Shown: positions 31,347 through 41,187 of the stretch, in pieces
Position numbering within the stretch: the first letter of the stretch is position 1
Layout of the letters: each line of letters begins with the position of its first letter
Assembly (NCBI RefSeq): GCF_001742145.1
Contig: NZ_CP015749.1
Location: 1,922,001-1,986,000 of the forward strand
DNA length: 64,000 nucleotides
Direction of reading: 5' to 3'
DNA from: Pectobacterium parmentieri
Lineage (GTDB): Bacteria; Pseudomonadota; Gammaproteobacteria; Enterobacterales; Enterobacteriaceae
The notes under the pieces: generated by a model
The model's database searches: none
What the model was told of the DNA's origin: nothing
What the model saw: the letters and a program-made list of their open reading frames with translations, nothing else
Position numbers and translations under genes: made by a program

Positions 31347-32231
31347 TTAGTGCGCAGCGACTTCAGCAGTGGTCGGCACCGATTTCACCGGCACCGCCGC
31401 ATCCACTATCATGTTGCGTAGATGACCAATGTTTTCGATTTCAACTTCAATGCAGTCACCCGCGTTCATAAATAGCGGTGGATTACGTTTTTTACCTACG
31501 CCGCCCGGCGACCCGGTGATGATCACATCGCCCGCACTCAGTTCAGTAAAGGTGCTGATGTATTCAATCAGTTCAGCAACTTTGTGGATCATGCTGCTGG
31601 TATTGTCATCCTGCACCATGCGGCCATTCAGATACGTGCGGATTGCCAGCACATGCGGATCGGGTATTTCATCCGAGGTGGTCAAGTAGGGGCCAAACGC
31701 GCCGGTTTTCTGCCAGTTCTTACCCGCGGTAAACCAGCTATGCTGCCAGTCACGTGCAGAGCCATCCATGTAACAGCTATATCCTGCTACATGAGAAAGT
31801 GCGACATCCTGAGAAATATGTTGTCCGCCTTTACCGATAATGACCGCCAATTCGCCTTCATAATCAAATTCGCAGGAATAATGCGGTTTGATAACGGGCG
31901 TCGCGTGTCCAGTTTGTGAATCCGCAAAACGTACAAATAATGTTGGTGCAGGATTCAGTTCATTAAATTCCTGTCGCTTAGCGGCATAGTTCATCCCTAC
32001 GCACAGTATTTTCCCTGGTGTGGTAATAACGGGTAGGAATGTCACATCTGCGACCGGAATATCCGAGGCATTCGCACTGAACCCATCGGCAACAGGTAGC
32101 GCATTCTGCGCCAGTAATGTTTTCAAATCGGGGTAAAGGTGGCCAATTTTACTACCGAGATCGATTAACCCCGTTGCCGTATAAATGCCGTAACTGTCCT
32201 TACCGTTATAACGATAACTTGCAAGTTTCAT
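31347..32231 (-). CDS. FAH-family hydrolase/decarboxylase in the citrate operon (candidate oxaloacetate decarboxylase)
   Basis: This 294-residue protein belongs to the fumarylacetoacetate hydrolase family. The fold signature GKILCVGMNYAAKRQE, metal-ligand acids in CEFDYEGELAVIIGKGG and YMDGSARDWQ, and the loop ITGSPGGVG are all visible. Family members are metal-dependent hydrolases, isomerases or oxaloacetate decarboxylases (for example FAHD1 and Corynebacterium Cg1458). It lies between citS and citC, and the usual oadGAB decarboxylase genes are absent, so I infer that it may remove the oxaloacetate made by citrate lyase. An aromatic-degradation role is possible but does not fit the context. 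Confidence 0.85.
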   Translation of the reverse strand: MKLASYRYNGKDSYGIYTATGLIDLGSKIGHLYPDLKTLLAQNALPVADGFSANASDIPVADVTFLPVITTPGKILCVGMNYAAKRQEFNELNPAPTLFVRFADSQTGHATPVIKPHYSCEFDYEGELAVIIGKGGQHISQDVALSHVAGYSCYMDGSARDWQHSWFTAGKNWQKTGAFGPYLTTSDEIPDPHVLAIRTYLNGRMVQDDNTSSMIHKVAELIEYISTFTELSAGDVIITGSPGGVGKKRNPPLFMNAGDCIEVEIENIGHLRNMIVDAAVPVKSVPTTAEVAAH

Positions 32232-32361
32232 AATATTTCCCGTGCAAAATAAACCTACGTGTAATAGCGGTTTTATTTCGTTAACTCATGTGGGTTTTCA
32301 ATACTGTATTTTTCAAAAAATTATTTCTTTCGTTCAGCCTCTTTTTATTTTCTGAATAACA

Positions 32362-33720
32362 TCAGACTAAAAAGTTGGCGAGTATCAGTAGTGAAATTGA
32401 AACATTAATGGCACCGCCGATACGTGTGGCAATTTGCGCGAAAGGCATCAGTACCATACGGTTACCTGCTGTCAGAATTGCAACATCACCAGTACCACCC
32501 TGCCCACTCTGGCAGCAGGAGATAATGGCAACATCAATCGGATGCATACCGATCTTTTTACCGACAAAGAAGCCAGTCGTGACCAGCGCCACCACGGTAG
32601 AAATAATCACCAGCAGGTTTTGAATCGTAAACGCATTCACCAATTCCTGCCACGGCGTAATCGCCACGCCAACAGCAAACAGAATCGGGTACGTCACCGA
32701 TGTCTGGAAGAACTTATAAACGACCTGGGAACCTTCCAGCATTTTCGGTGAAACACCGTGAGCCAACTTCACCAACACCGCAGCAAACAACATGCCGACC
32801 GGTGCAGGCAGGCCAATCACTTTGTGGCCGAGCATACCGATCATATACAGCAGGATGGCCAGCAGCGCGCCAGAAGCAATGGTCGTCACATCGGCTTTAC
32901 CGCTAAAGACAGAAGCGGGTGCGCTGCTCTCGCCGTTACCCAAACTATTATCTTTATTCGGCATCAACTCACCTTCACCAGTCAGGTGCGGATAGCGTTT
33001 ACCCAACTGATTCAGAATACCGGCAATGATGATCGCCGTGAGACTACCCAACATCACGATAGGTAATACGCGTCCCAGAGCAACGCCCTGATCCATATGC
33101 AGGATCGCGGCATAACCGATAGACAGTGGGATTGCCCCTTCACCCACCCCACCAGCCATAATCGGCAGGATCAGGAAGAAGAAGATTTGGAACGGGTCCA
33201 GACCTAGCGCAATACCTACGCCCATACCCACCAGCATTCCGACCACTTCACCACACAGCATGGGGAAGAAAATACGCAAGAAACCCTGAATCAGCGTTTG
33301 CCGATTCATACTCATAATACTGCCAACAATAATGCAGCAGATGTAGAGATACAGGATGTTGGTACTTTTGTAGAATTTGGTCGTGGATTCAACAACGACA
33401 TCCGGCAGCAGGCCATAATACACCATCGCAGAAGGGATAAAGGTCGCACAGATTGCCGCCGCCCCCATCTTGCCGATAATCGGTAGACGCTTGCCAAATT
33501 CACCACAGGCAAAGCCGAAGAATGCCAGTGTTGCCACCATAACGACGATGTCGCTTGGCAGCTTTCCACTCATGCACTCTATACCGATTAACACCCCCGC
33601 CAGTACAAAAAGCGGCACAGGAATAATACCTATTTTATAGGTATCCAGAATGTGCCACCATTTTTCCTTTAATGAAACCTTCCCAATCGCCTCATTATTT
33701 ACAATATCATTCGCACTCAT
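32362..33720 (-). CDS. citS: Sodium-dependent citrate carrier CitS (2HCT family)
   Basis: This 452-residue membrane protein belongs to the 2-hydroxycarboxylate transporter family (CitS/CimH/MaeN). Two glycine-rich re-entrant loop motifs characteristic of the family are present: MAGGVGEGAIPLSIGYA and SCCQSGQGGTGDVAIL. About eleven to twelve helices are expected. Klebsiella CitS (446 residues) imports citrate with sodium for fermentation, whereas E. coli uses the unrelated CitT antiporter. The gene diverges from citA across a 417-base control region and precedes the FAH-family gene and citC. Confidence 0.93.
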   Translation of the reverse strand: MSANDIVNNEAIGKVSLKEKWWHILDTYKIGIIPVPLFVLAGVLIGIECMSGKLPSDIVVMVATLAFFGFACGEFGKRLPIIGKMGAAAICATFIPSAMVYYGLLPDVVVESTTKFYKSTNILYLYICCIIVGSIMSMNRQTLIQGFLRIFFPMLCGEVVGMLVGMGVGIALGLDPFQIFFFLILPIMAGGVGEGAIPLSIGYAAILHMDQGVALGRVLPIVMLGSLTAIIIAGILNQLGKRYPHLTGEGELMPNKDNSLGNGESSAPASVFSGKADVTTIASGALLAILLYMIGMLGHKVIGLPAPVGMLFAAVLVKLAHGVSPKMLEGSQVVYKFFQTSVTYPILFAVGVAITPWQELVNAFTIQNLLVIISTVVALVTTGFFVGKKIGMHPIDVAIISCCQSGQGGTGDVAILTAGNRMVLMPFAQIATRIGGAINVSISLLILANFLV

Positions 33721-34137
33721 AATCTAGTCCCCGTTTTATTTTGTCAGCGCATCATAAGGGGAGAATTAATATTATTATGTGATTCCCTTCAAATTAAAAA
33801 TCGAGTTTTAAAGGCGTTTATGGATTTAATGGTTTTTATTAATAAATTGTTTGCTAGGCAAGCAGTTAGATTATTTTACATGCAAAATAAACTTTACGGT
33901 TTTTATGGCGTTTATGGTTTTTATTTTCCACTCATGATTATGTTGATAAAAAGTAATTAAGTTGTTTATCAAACAAAGCAGAGTCGTTTAATTTTATCTA
34001 TTTGCCTTTCTCGTCGAACCAGTAATAAAATATTTAAACGTGTTGTTGCTCACAAGTTTTTTTCTCTCAGCCCATTCTTAATAGTATTCATGATAAATTC
34101 AGTCACTTTTTAGTTAACCCACAGGCTCACATGTATC
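33721..34137. promoter_or_regulatory. Divergent citS/citA control region with direct repeats
   Basis: This 417-base AT-rich region separates citS (minus) from citA (plus) and must carry both promoters. The 11-base sequence GGCGTTTATGG occurs twice, at 33813-33823 and 33907-33917, each followed closely by TTTTTATT, so a 94-base-spaced direct repeat is present. These are good candidates for CitB operators. A CRP-like site, TGTGA-N6-TCAAA, lies at 33778-33793. In Klebsiella the citrate-fermentation genes respond to CitB and to catabolite repression; binding here is inferred. Confidence 0.5.
33778..33793. promoter_or_regulatory. Candidate CRP site upstream of citS
   Basis: TGTGATTCCCTTCAAA matches 9 of the 10 conserved bases of TGTGA-N6-TCACA. 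Its centre is 65 bases upstream of the citS start codon. Catabolite control of citrate fermentation is established in Klebsiella; use of this site is inferred. Confidence 0.45.
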
Positions 34138-35742
34138 ATGAGATTGAGACTTTCCTTTCATATCAAATTATTTATCTATTTGATCGTCTTCTTCTCTTCG
34201 CTACTGCTAATGACGGGTATCTATTATTATCATGATATCGATAAGCAACTGTATTCTGAGTTGGGTATACGCGCACAGGTGCAAGCCAGAGAGATTGCTA
34301 TTATTCCGACTCTGATTGAGGCGGTGAAAAATAGAGATATCAAACAGATCTACACCCTTGTCCAACAATTAAAACAGCGCAGCGATGCAAGCTATATCGT
34401 GATCGGCGACAATCAAGCGCGCCACCTGTTTCATTCTGAGTATGCGGAAAATGACCAACTCGTCGGTACGCAGATGGTCGGCGGAGACAATTTCGACGTA
34501 TTAGCGGGAAAAAGCGCTATCACGGTGCGCCACGGCAGCATCGGCATCTCATTACGCAGTAAAGCCCCCATTATTGCTGATGGTCAGGTGATCGGTATTG
34601 TCTCCGTGGGCTATCTGAAAACTCACATCGATAGCCTGACGTTCAGTAAGTTAGCCCGCATTCTGCTGGCTATTCTGGCGATGTTTGTCGCGCTATTCAT
34701 CTTTTCCTGGTGGTTCTCACGTAATCTGAAGAAACAGATGTTTGGCCTCGAACCCCTTGAAATCCGCATGCTGGTCCGGCAGCAGAAAGCGTTACTCGAA
34801 TCGATCTACGAGGGGGTCATCGCTATCGATAAACAGCACCGTATTGCTGCCATTAACCATGCCGCCAAAGAGATCCTCGGGCTGAACGCCCCTTCCCACC
34901 TATTATGTGGGAAACCGATTGATACCGTCATTAAACCCGTGCCCTTCTTCTCCAGCGAAACGATGTGGAGCAGCGATACACACGATGAGGTCTGTCGTTT
35001 TAACCACGCCACCGTGATTGCCAGCCGGGTGCGGATTATGCTGGAAGATGAGCTTCAAGGCTGGGTAATCAGTTTCCGCAGTAAAAACGATATTCATACG
35101 CTCAGCACACAACTCAGCCAGGTGAAACGCTACGCTAACAGCCTACGCATTCTGCGGCATGAGCAGTTGAACTGGACCGCGACGCTGGCCGGGTTGTTGC
35201 ACTTAAAACGCTATGACGAAGCCATCAAATATATCGAAGCACAGTCAGAAAGTGCACAGGTGGTGCTGGATTTTGTTTCCCACCGTTTCTGTTCGCCTGC
35301 GTTGTGCGGGCTGCTGCTGGGCAAGTACGCGACAGCGCGAGAAAAAGGCATTGAAATTGTTTTCGACCCACGCTGCCAGCTCACTCATATTCCTGCCGCA
35401 CTGAGTGAAACGGAGCTGATGTCCATTATTGGTAATTTGCTGGATAACGCGATGGAAGCCACATTGGCTATGGCGATGCCGCATTATCCTGTCGAAGTGT
35501 ACATCTATGACAGTGAAAAAGAGCTAGTCATTGAGGTCGCCGATCAGGGAATAGGGATCGCTCCGGCGCTTGCCAATAACCTATTTGAAATGGGCGTGAC
35601 CAGTAAAACACAGGGCGATCACGGACTGGGATTACATCTGGTCGCTAGCTACGTTAATCAGGCCCGGGGAATTATTGAAGTTTCGGCCAACCAGCCGAAT
35701 GGCAGCATATTCTCCCTATTTATACCGCTATCCCCCCAATAA
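34138..35742 (+). CDS. citA: Citrate sensor histidine kinase CitA (DpiB)
   Basis: CitA is the membrane sensor of the citrate two-component system. A first membrane helix (about residues 10-30) and a second (about 178-198) bracket a periplasmic PDC/PAS domain containing HLFHSEYAENDQLVGTQM, where family members bind citrate. A cytoplasmic PAS domain (AIDKQHRIAAINHAAKEILG) follows. The kinase has RHEQLNWTATLAGLLHL with the phospho-acceptor His, an N box LLDNAMEATL, and G boxes DQGIGIAP and GDHGLGLHL. The 534 residues fit CitA/DcuS-type kinases. It is divergent from citS and 96 bases upstream of citB. Confidence 0.93.
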   Translation: MRLRLSFHIKLFIYLIVFFSSLLLMTGIYYYHDIDKQLYSELGIRAQVQAREIAIIPTLIEAVKNRDIKQIYTLVQQLKQRSDASYIVIGDNQARHLFHSEYAENDQLVGTQMVGGDNFDVLAGKSAITVRHGSIGISLRSKAPIIADGQVIGIVSVGYLKTHIDSLTFSKLARILLAILAMFVALFIFSWWFSRNLKKQMFGLEPLEIRMLVRQQKALLESIYEGVIAIDKQHRIAAINHAAKEILGLNAPSHLLCGKPIDTVIKPVPFFSSETMWSSDTHDEVCRFNHATVIASRVRIMLEDELQGWVISFRSKNDIHTLSTQLSQVKRYANSLRILRHEQLNWTATLAGLLHLKRYDEAIKYIEAQSESAQVVLDFVSHRFCSPALCGLLLGKYATAREKGIEIVFDPRCQLTHIPAALSETELMSIIGNLLDNAMEATLAMAMPHYPVEVYIYDSEKELVIEVADQGIGIAPALANNLFEMGVTSKTQGDHGLGLHLVASYVNQARGIIEVSANQPNGSIFSLFIPLSPQ

Positions 35743-35838
35743 TTTGAGCAGCCGTAGGGTAAACAATGCATAGAAAAATTGCGGTATAGCGGGCGATAGA
35801 TCTTCTTTATCTTTCAGATACTAACAGGGATTCATACC

Positions 35839-36540
35839 ATGCAGCACACTGAACATTTCGATGTCTTAATCGTTGAAGATGAAGGTAAGCTGGCAAATAT
35901 TCATGCTGAATTTATTGAAAAACATTTCAATATGCATGTCGTTGGTATTGCCGCTACGCTTTTTGAAGCCAAAAAACTCCTTCAGCAACACAAACCACGT
36001 TTGATCCTGCTTGATAACTATTTGCCCGATGGCGAGGGAGTTTCGCTGATTGAAAGCCAATTACTCAAAGGAATGGACTGTTCCGTCATTTTTATTACCG
36101 CCGCCAGCGATATGAATACATGTGCCCAGGCGATTCGCTGCGGTGCCTTTGACTACATCATCAAACCACTCTCTTACCCGCGACTGCGTTCTTCGCTGGA
36201 GCGCTTTATTCAATTTGTCAAAACCCAGCACACATACAAAGTTGTCGATCAGCAGAATGTCGATATCCTTTATCAGTTGCAATCATCTGGTGCTGCCCCC
36301 TCCGCCTCCACAAAAGGTATTGAGGAGAACACGCTGGGATTGATCAAACAGATTTTTGCCACTGATGGAGGCGAGACGTTTTATTCCGTCGACGATATCG
36401 TCGAAAAGACAGGGCTCAGTAAAACCACCGCGCGCCGCTATCTCGAATTCTGCGTCGAGAACCAATTCCTCGATATCGAAATGCGTTACGGAAAAATCGG
36501 TCACCCGCGTCGGTTGTATCGTACAAAGAGCGCCAATTAG
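35839..36540 (+). CDS. citB: Citrate response regulator CitB (DpiA)
   Basis: CitB is the DNA-binding partner of CitA. The receiver domain starts DVLIVEDEGKLANIH, has the phospho-acceptor Asp in LILLDNYLPDGEG and the Thr/Lys pair in ITAASD and IIKPLSYPRLR. The C-terminal half carries a helix-turn-helix of the CitB/DcuR group (KTGLSKTTARRYLEFCVE). Length is 233 residues. It should activate citS and the citrate-lyase genes. A hairpin at 36553-36587 ends the transcript. Confidence 0.93.
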   Translation: MQHTEHFDVLIVEDEGKLANIHAEFIEKHFNMHVVGIAATLFEAKKLLQQHKPRLILLDNYLPDGEGVSLIESQLLKGMDCSVIFITAASDMNTCAQAIRCGAFDYIIKPLSYPRLRSSLERFIQFVKTQHTYKVVDQQNVDILYQLQSSGAAPSASTKGIEENTLGLIKQIFATDGGETFYSVDDIVEKTGLSKTTARRYLEFCVENQFLDIEMRYGKIGHPRRLYRTKSAN

Positions 36541-36552
36541 ATGCGGCAGACG

Positions 36553-36587
36553 TACCCTATGTCGGCAAATCTCGCCGCCATAGGGTA
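36553..36587. terminator. Hairpin after citB
   Basis: TACCCTATG pairs perfectly with CATAGGGTA, and an inner CGGC/GCCG stem continues it around a 7-base loop. It starts 13 bases past the citB stop. There is no strong T-tract. The rest of the gap to 36923 is AT-rich and shows no gene. Confidence 0.6.
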
Positions 36588-36923
36588 TCAATGCCGTCAG
36601 CGACAGACATCGATATACGATAAAAGGTGAGATAAAAAACCCGATAAAATAATAACGTTATTAGTTAATCGATTTACTTCATCAGCAGCAAGAAAAAACC
36701 TAATCATTCGTTATTTTTCACACTATTTGTATTTCAATTCATTTCTAAACCAACCATTTTCTTCTTTGTTTTTTAAAAATTAAAAAAACAATGACAATTT
36801 TCTGTGTTTATTCTTATAACGACTGACGTAACGCGGATTGGTAATTCACCCGGTGCCTGCTGTGCAGTTGTCCAACGGAGAGAGAGAAACCTCACAAATT
36901 ATTATTAGTTTCTTCTCTCACAC

Positions 36924-36950
36924 TAAAAAAAATCGCCCCAAATCCGATAA
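36924..36950 (+). promoter_or_regulatory. Sigma-28 (FliA) promoter of the first chemoreceptor
   Basis: TAAA, 15 bases, then TCCGATAA matches the flagellar class 3 consensus TAAA-N15-GCCGATAA at all but one conserved base. It lies 66 bases upstream of the chemoreceptor start, so the gene should be expressed with flagella. Confidence 0.75.
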
Positions 36951-37016
36951 GTACTATGGGTCATACCTTTATTTATTTGTTACCCGACACCAGTAATTTA
37001 TCCCCGGAGAGACATC

Positions 37017-38951
37017 ATGTTCTTAGCCAAAAAAATCAGAAATCTTAAAATATCCCAAAAGCTTTATCTTGGGTTCGGGGTCATCCTGCTACTGGTCATC
37101 GTTGCATCGTTACTTAGCGCGGGGCGCTTCAGGGAAATTCGTGATATCTATGAGAAAACCAACCTTATTTACAACATCAATATCGAGGTCTTTCAGGCAA
37201 AAATAAACCGCCTGAAGTATTTTTACTCGTATGATGAAAAGTCGCGTGAAACCATGGCGGGTTTTGTTAAACACGCATCAGAATTAACGACTGAAGCGAA
37301 AACACTTTCGTGGAGTCAGGAAGGGTTAACGCTCATCAATGACCTCAGCCAGCACCTGACCGAATTCCAGAACGCTATCACCGAGATGGGGAAAGCCACG
37401 CTACGCGTGGTAGAAAACCGCGACAAAATCAGCGCCGCCAACGGACAAAACGTGACGACTGACTTTTATGCCAGACTACGCCAGCAGCCTTCTGATAGCA
37501 CGACGCAGTATCAGGCTGAAGATCTGGCAACGCAGGTTTCAGAACTGAAGCAGTTATCCTATGAGTTGCAGCTTAAGCAAAATGCCGATGCTGCAAAGAA
37601 TCTCGATGAGTCTTTTAGCCGCTTTGACAGCAACTATCAGGCCGCCGCTGCAGTACTAACGCCGGAACAAAAGGTCATCGTAGAGAGCCTGCAAAGCTAT
37701 GTCACCCGCTATAAAAAACTCAATAATGACTATTTCCAGAGCATCAACGACCTGAAAAAAGCGGAAGACGGCGTGAAGGTTGGCGGAGATAAAAGCAGCG
37801 CCTCCATTAAAGCGCTTATCACTATCGTCAAAGAGAAGAATGACGCACTGGCATACGGTTCCGCTACCATCACGATGATCATTGGCCTTATTGCGGTGGT
37901 CATCGGCATCATCATTTCACTGCTGATTACCCGCCAAATCACCCGCCCCGTGATCCATAATCTCTCGCTGGCGGAAAAAATCGCCGCGGGCGATCTGACC
38001 TCAACGATCACCGTTGACCGCGATGATGAACTGGGCCAATTAACGGCGGCAATGGGGAGAATGAATGAAAAACTGCGCCATATGATCAGCGATGTACGGG
38101 ACAGTGTGGATAGTGTTTCAACCTCGGCGGCCAAGATTGCCGCCGGTAATAGCGACCTCTCGTCCCGCACCGAGCAGCAGTCTGCTGCCGTAGTAGAAAC
38201 TGCCGCCAGCATGGAAGAACTGACATCGACCGTTAAAAACAACGCCGAGAACGCCAAACAGGCGAGCCAAATTAGTACCGAAGCCTCACAAAATGCGCAC
38301 AAAGGCGGTGAAGTGGTACGGGATGTGGTGGATACCATGTCAGGCATTTCAGACAGTTCACGGAAAATTGCCGACATTACCGCCGTTATCAACAGCATCG
38401 CTTTCCAGACCAATATTTTAGCGCTTAACGCCGCCGTAGAAGCCGCGCGAGCCGGGGAACAAGGTCGTGGGTTCGCCGTAGTTGCCAGCGAGGTACGGAC
38501 GCTTTCCCAACGCACGTCTCAAGCTGCGAAAGAGATCGCCAGCCTGATATCCGAATCAGTATCACGTATCAATGTGGGAACGCAGTTGGTAGCCAATGCG
38601 GGAACGGCGATGGATCAGATCGTCTCCTCCGTTTCGCGGGTTAACGACATCATGGGGGAAATCGCCTCCGCCTCCGACGAGCAAAGCCGTGGCATTGAGC
38701 AAATCTCCCGCGCCATCAGCGAGCTTGATACCACTACGCAGCAAAATGCGGCGCTGGTGATGGAATCATCAATCTCCGCTAACTCTCTGGAAGAGCAGTC
38801 TGCGATATTGGAAAGTATGGTAGCTAACTTCCGCCTGTCGGATAACGAGGGGCGTAAGCCAAAAGCGGCTATTCACGGTTTATCGCAGCAGCAGAAGCCC
38901 CTACTGCCTGCATCAAAACAATCGCAGGATTCCAGTTGGACAACGTTCTAA
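37017..38951 (+). CDS. Methyl-accepting chemotaxis protein with helical bimodular (HBM-like) sensor, paralogue 1
   Basis: This 644-residue chemoreceptor has an N-terminal helix (about residues 14-32), a long helical periplasmic sensor of about 250 residues without PAS features (HBM-like), a second membrane helix near 283-304 ([19 protein letters not shown]), a HAMP domain, and a cytoplasmic signalling hairpin with [20 protein letters not shown]. It ends SSWTTF, resembling the NWETF tether that recruits CheR/CheB. HBM receptors in other bacteria sense organic acids; a citrate or TCA-acid ligand is suggested only by the adjacent citrate genes. It is transcribed from a sigma-28 promoter and is paralogous to the next gene. 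Confidence 0.92.
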   Translation: MFLAKKIRNLKISQKLYLGFGVILLLVIVASLLSAGRFREIRDIYEKTNLIYNINIEVFQAKINRLKYFYSYDEKSRETMAGFVKHASELTTEAKTLSWSQEGLTLINDLSQHLTEFQNAITEMGKATLRVVENRDKISAANGQNVTTDFYARLRQQPSDSTTQYQAEDLATQVSELKQLSYELQLKQNADAAKNLDESFSRFDSNYQAAAAVLTPEQKVIVESLQSYVTRYKKLNNDYFQSINDLKKAEDGVKVGGDKSSASIKALITIVKEKNDALAYGSATITMIIGLIAVVIGIIISLLITRQITRPVIHNLSLAEKIAAGDLTSTITVDRDDELGQLTAAMGRMNEKLRHMISDVRDSVDSVSTSAAKIAAGNSDLSSRTEQQSAAVVETAASMEELTSTVKNNAENAKQASQISTEASQNAHKGGEVVRDVVDTMSGISDSSRKIADITAVINSIAFQTNILALNAAVEAARAGEQGRGFAVVASEVRTLSQRTSQAAKEIASLISESVSRINVGTQLVANAGTAMDQIVSSVSRVNDIMGEIASASDEQSRGIEQISRAISELDTTTQQNAALVMESSISANSLEEQSAILESMVANFRLSDNEGRKPKAAIHGLSQQQKPLLPASKQSQDSSWTTF

Positions 38952-39139
38952 CATTCAACCTTTCAGCCCTGATATGACGTCAGGGCTGGCACAATGCGTT
39001 AACAGTATTTAGCCAACAAATAAATCGGCAAATAATCATAAAGTTACGTTATTTGGGCAGTATTCACACAAAACATTATGCATTTGCACAATCCATTTTG
39101 AACCTCGTCACAGAACGTTATTATCTCCGACATTGACAC

Positions 39140-39166
39140 TAACATAGCGATAGCAAAGCCCGATAA
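39140..39166 (+). promoter_or_regulatory. Sigma-28 (FliA) promoter of the second chemoreceptor
   Basis: TAAC, 15 bases, then CCCGATAA matches TAAA-N15-GCCGATAA with two differences. It lies 68 bases upstream of the second chemoreceptor start, nearly the same distance as in the first, which strengthens both calls. Confidence 0.65.
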
Positions 39167-39234
39167 CTCCTAGTAGGTAAAAATGTAATCGTAGTCAGTT
39201 TTTTATTAAAAAGCGTCATACATGGAGAGTTATA

Positions 39235-41187
39235 ATGCAGCATCTTGCTCGTCGAATTCGTAACACAAAAATCGCACATAAACTGTATGCGGGATTTGGC
39301 ATTATTTTATTACTCGTTATTATCGCTTCATCGCTTAGTACAACAAGATTCAGAGACATTAAAGATATTTATGAAAAAACCAATCTTATCTATAGCGTAA
39401 ATATTGAGGTCTTTCAGGCAAAAATAAATCGTGTTAAATATTTCTACGCACCCGATGAAAATACAAAAGATATTCTGGCTAAATTTGTTAAAAGTGCAAC
39501 AGACTTAACAGACAGTGCAAAAACGCTGGCCTGGAGCACCGATGAATTGGGTCACATCAACAGCTTAAAAGAAAATCTAGAAGGCTTTCAGACAGCAGTC
39601 TCTGCCATGTCCGTTGCAACACAAAAAGCGGTTGAGATTCAGAGGAAAGTGAATCAGCTACATGCACAAGCTACACTGGAACCCGTTGCTCAGACCATTC
39701 ATAACACCAGCGCATTCCCCGATAATGATGCTTATTACGCTATTAGCAAGCTGGCTTTCTTGTTAAGTGAAGTGCAAAAACTGAGTTATGAGCTGCAAAT
39801 AACAAAAGATGAGAAAACATTAACCGCGCTGAATACACGTTATGCAGAAACGGAATCAGCCTATCAGGCATTACCGATTTTACCTGCCGATCTGAAAGGC
39901 CAGGCGGATGCATTACGAAACAACATTAAACAATACCAACAGCTTAATACAGACTATTACACCGCTTTCGATGACGTGAAAAAAGCAGAATATCTGGTCA
40001 TGAGAGCAGGAACAAAAAGCAGTGCAGACATCAACGCACTGACTGCCATTATCAAAGCGAAAAACGATGAATTAGCCTATAACTCTGCCACCATCACGAT
40101 GATTATCGGTCTCATTGCCGTCATTATCGGCATCATCATTTCAATCTACATTACCCGGATTATCACCAGACCCATCATCCATAATCTGTCTCTCGCGGAG
40201 CGAATTGCCAGTGGCGACCTCACCACCTCGATTCAGACCGATCGCCACGATGAACTAGGAAGACTCACCCACGCGATGGGGACGATGAATGAACAGCTAC
40301 GCCACGTTATTTCCGAAGTACGGGACAGCGTAGGTAGCGTCAGCCAATCGGCGAGTAAAATCGCCACAGGCAATAGCGATCTTTCGTCACGTACCGAGCA
40401 ACAGTCGGCGGCCGTCGTTGAAACCGCAGCCAGTATGGAAGAACTCACCTCAACGGTGAAAAACAACGCCGACAATGCCAAGCATGCCAGCCAGATCGCT
40501 GCCGATGCCTCCAAAAACGCGCTTAAAGGCGGCGAAGTCGTGAAACAAGTGGTGACGACGATGGACAATATCGCGGCCAGCTCCAGGAAAATCGCCGATA
40601 TCACCACTGTCATCAACAGTATTGCCTTCCAGACCAACATTCTGGCGCTAAACGCCGCAGTAGAAGCCGCGCGGGCCGGTGAACAAGGCCGTGGTTTTGC
40701 CGTAGTCGCAGGCGAAGTGCGCAGTTTGTCACAACGCAGCTCTCAGGCAGCCAAAGACATTGAGGCGCTGATCGCAGAATCGGTCGAACGTACCAATGCG
40801 GGTAGCCATCTTGTTGCAGTTGCCGGAGAAACCATGGAGCAGATCGTCGATTCCGTTTCCCGCGTGAACGACATTATGGGGGAAATTTCCTCCGCCTCTG
40901 AGGAACAGAGCCGAGGAATTGGGCAAATCGCGCAGGCCATTGGTGAATTGGACACCACCACGCAGCAGAATGCCTCGCTGGTAATGGAATCCTCCATTTC
41001 CGCCAATTCACTGGAAGAACAGGCGGTGCTGTTAGAGAAGTTGCTTGAACACTTCCGCGTGTCTCAATCCGACAACCGCGCGGCCTCACGCACATCCTCC
41101 TCCACGCCACGCCATGCGTTGCCAAACCGAGTGTCAACAACAGACAAAAAAGCGGCTTCGTCAGAAAGTGACTGGACGTCGTTTTAG
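39235..41187 (+). CDS. Methyl-accepting chemotaxis protein with HBM-like sensor, paralogue 2
   Basis: This 650-residue chemoreceptor has the same architecture as the preceding one. The first 75 residues (for example [20 protein letters not shown]) and the whole HAMP/signalling region are very similar to paralogue 1, while the middle of the sensor has diverged, so the pair probably recognises different ligands. It ends SDWTSF, again a CheR/CheB tether-like motif. A GGAGAG site precedes ATG 39235. Its last 37 codons and the following hairpin occur again at 44852-45001. Confidence 0.92.
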   Translation: MQHLARRIRNTKIAHKLYAGFGIILLLVIIASSLSTTRFRDIKDIYEKTNLIYSVNIEVFQAKINRVKYFYAPDENTKDILAKFVKSATDLTDSAKTLAWSTDELGHINSLKENLEGFQTAVSAMSVATQKAVEIQRKVNQLHAQATLEPVAQTIHNTSAFPDNDAYYAISKLAFLLSEVQKLSYELQITKDEKTLTALNTRYAETESAYQALPILPADLKGQADALRNNIKQYQQLNTDYYTAFDDVKKAEYLVMRAGTKSSADINALTAIIKAKNDELAYNSATITMIIGLIAVIIGIIISIYITRIITRPIIHNLSLAERIASGDLTTSIQTDRHDELGRLTHAMGTMNEQLRHVISEVRDSVGSVSQSASKIATGNSDLSSRTEQQSAAVVETAASMEELTSTVKNNADNAKHASQIAADASKNALKGGEVVKQVVTTMDNIAASSRKIADITTVINSIAFQTNILALNAAVEAARAGEQGRGFAVVAGEVRSLSQRSSQAAKDIEALIAESVERTNAGSHLVAVAGETMEQIVDSVSRVNDIMGEISSASEEQSRGIGQIAQAIGELDTTTQQNASLVMESSISANSLEEQAVLLEKLLEHFRVSQSDNRAASRTSSSTPRHALPNRVSTTDKKAASSESDWTSF

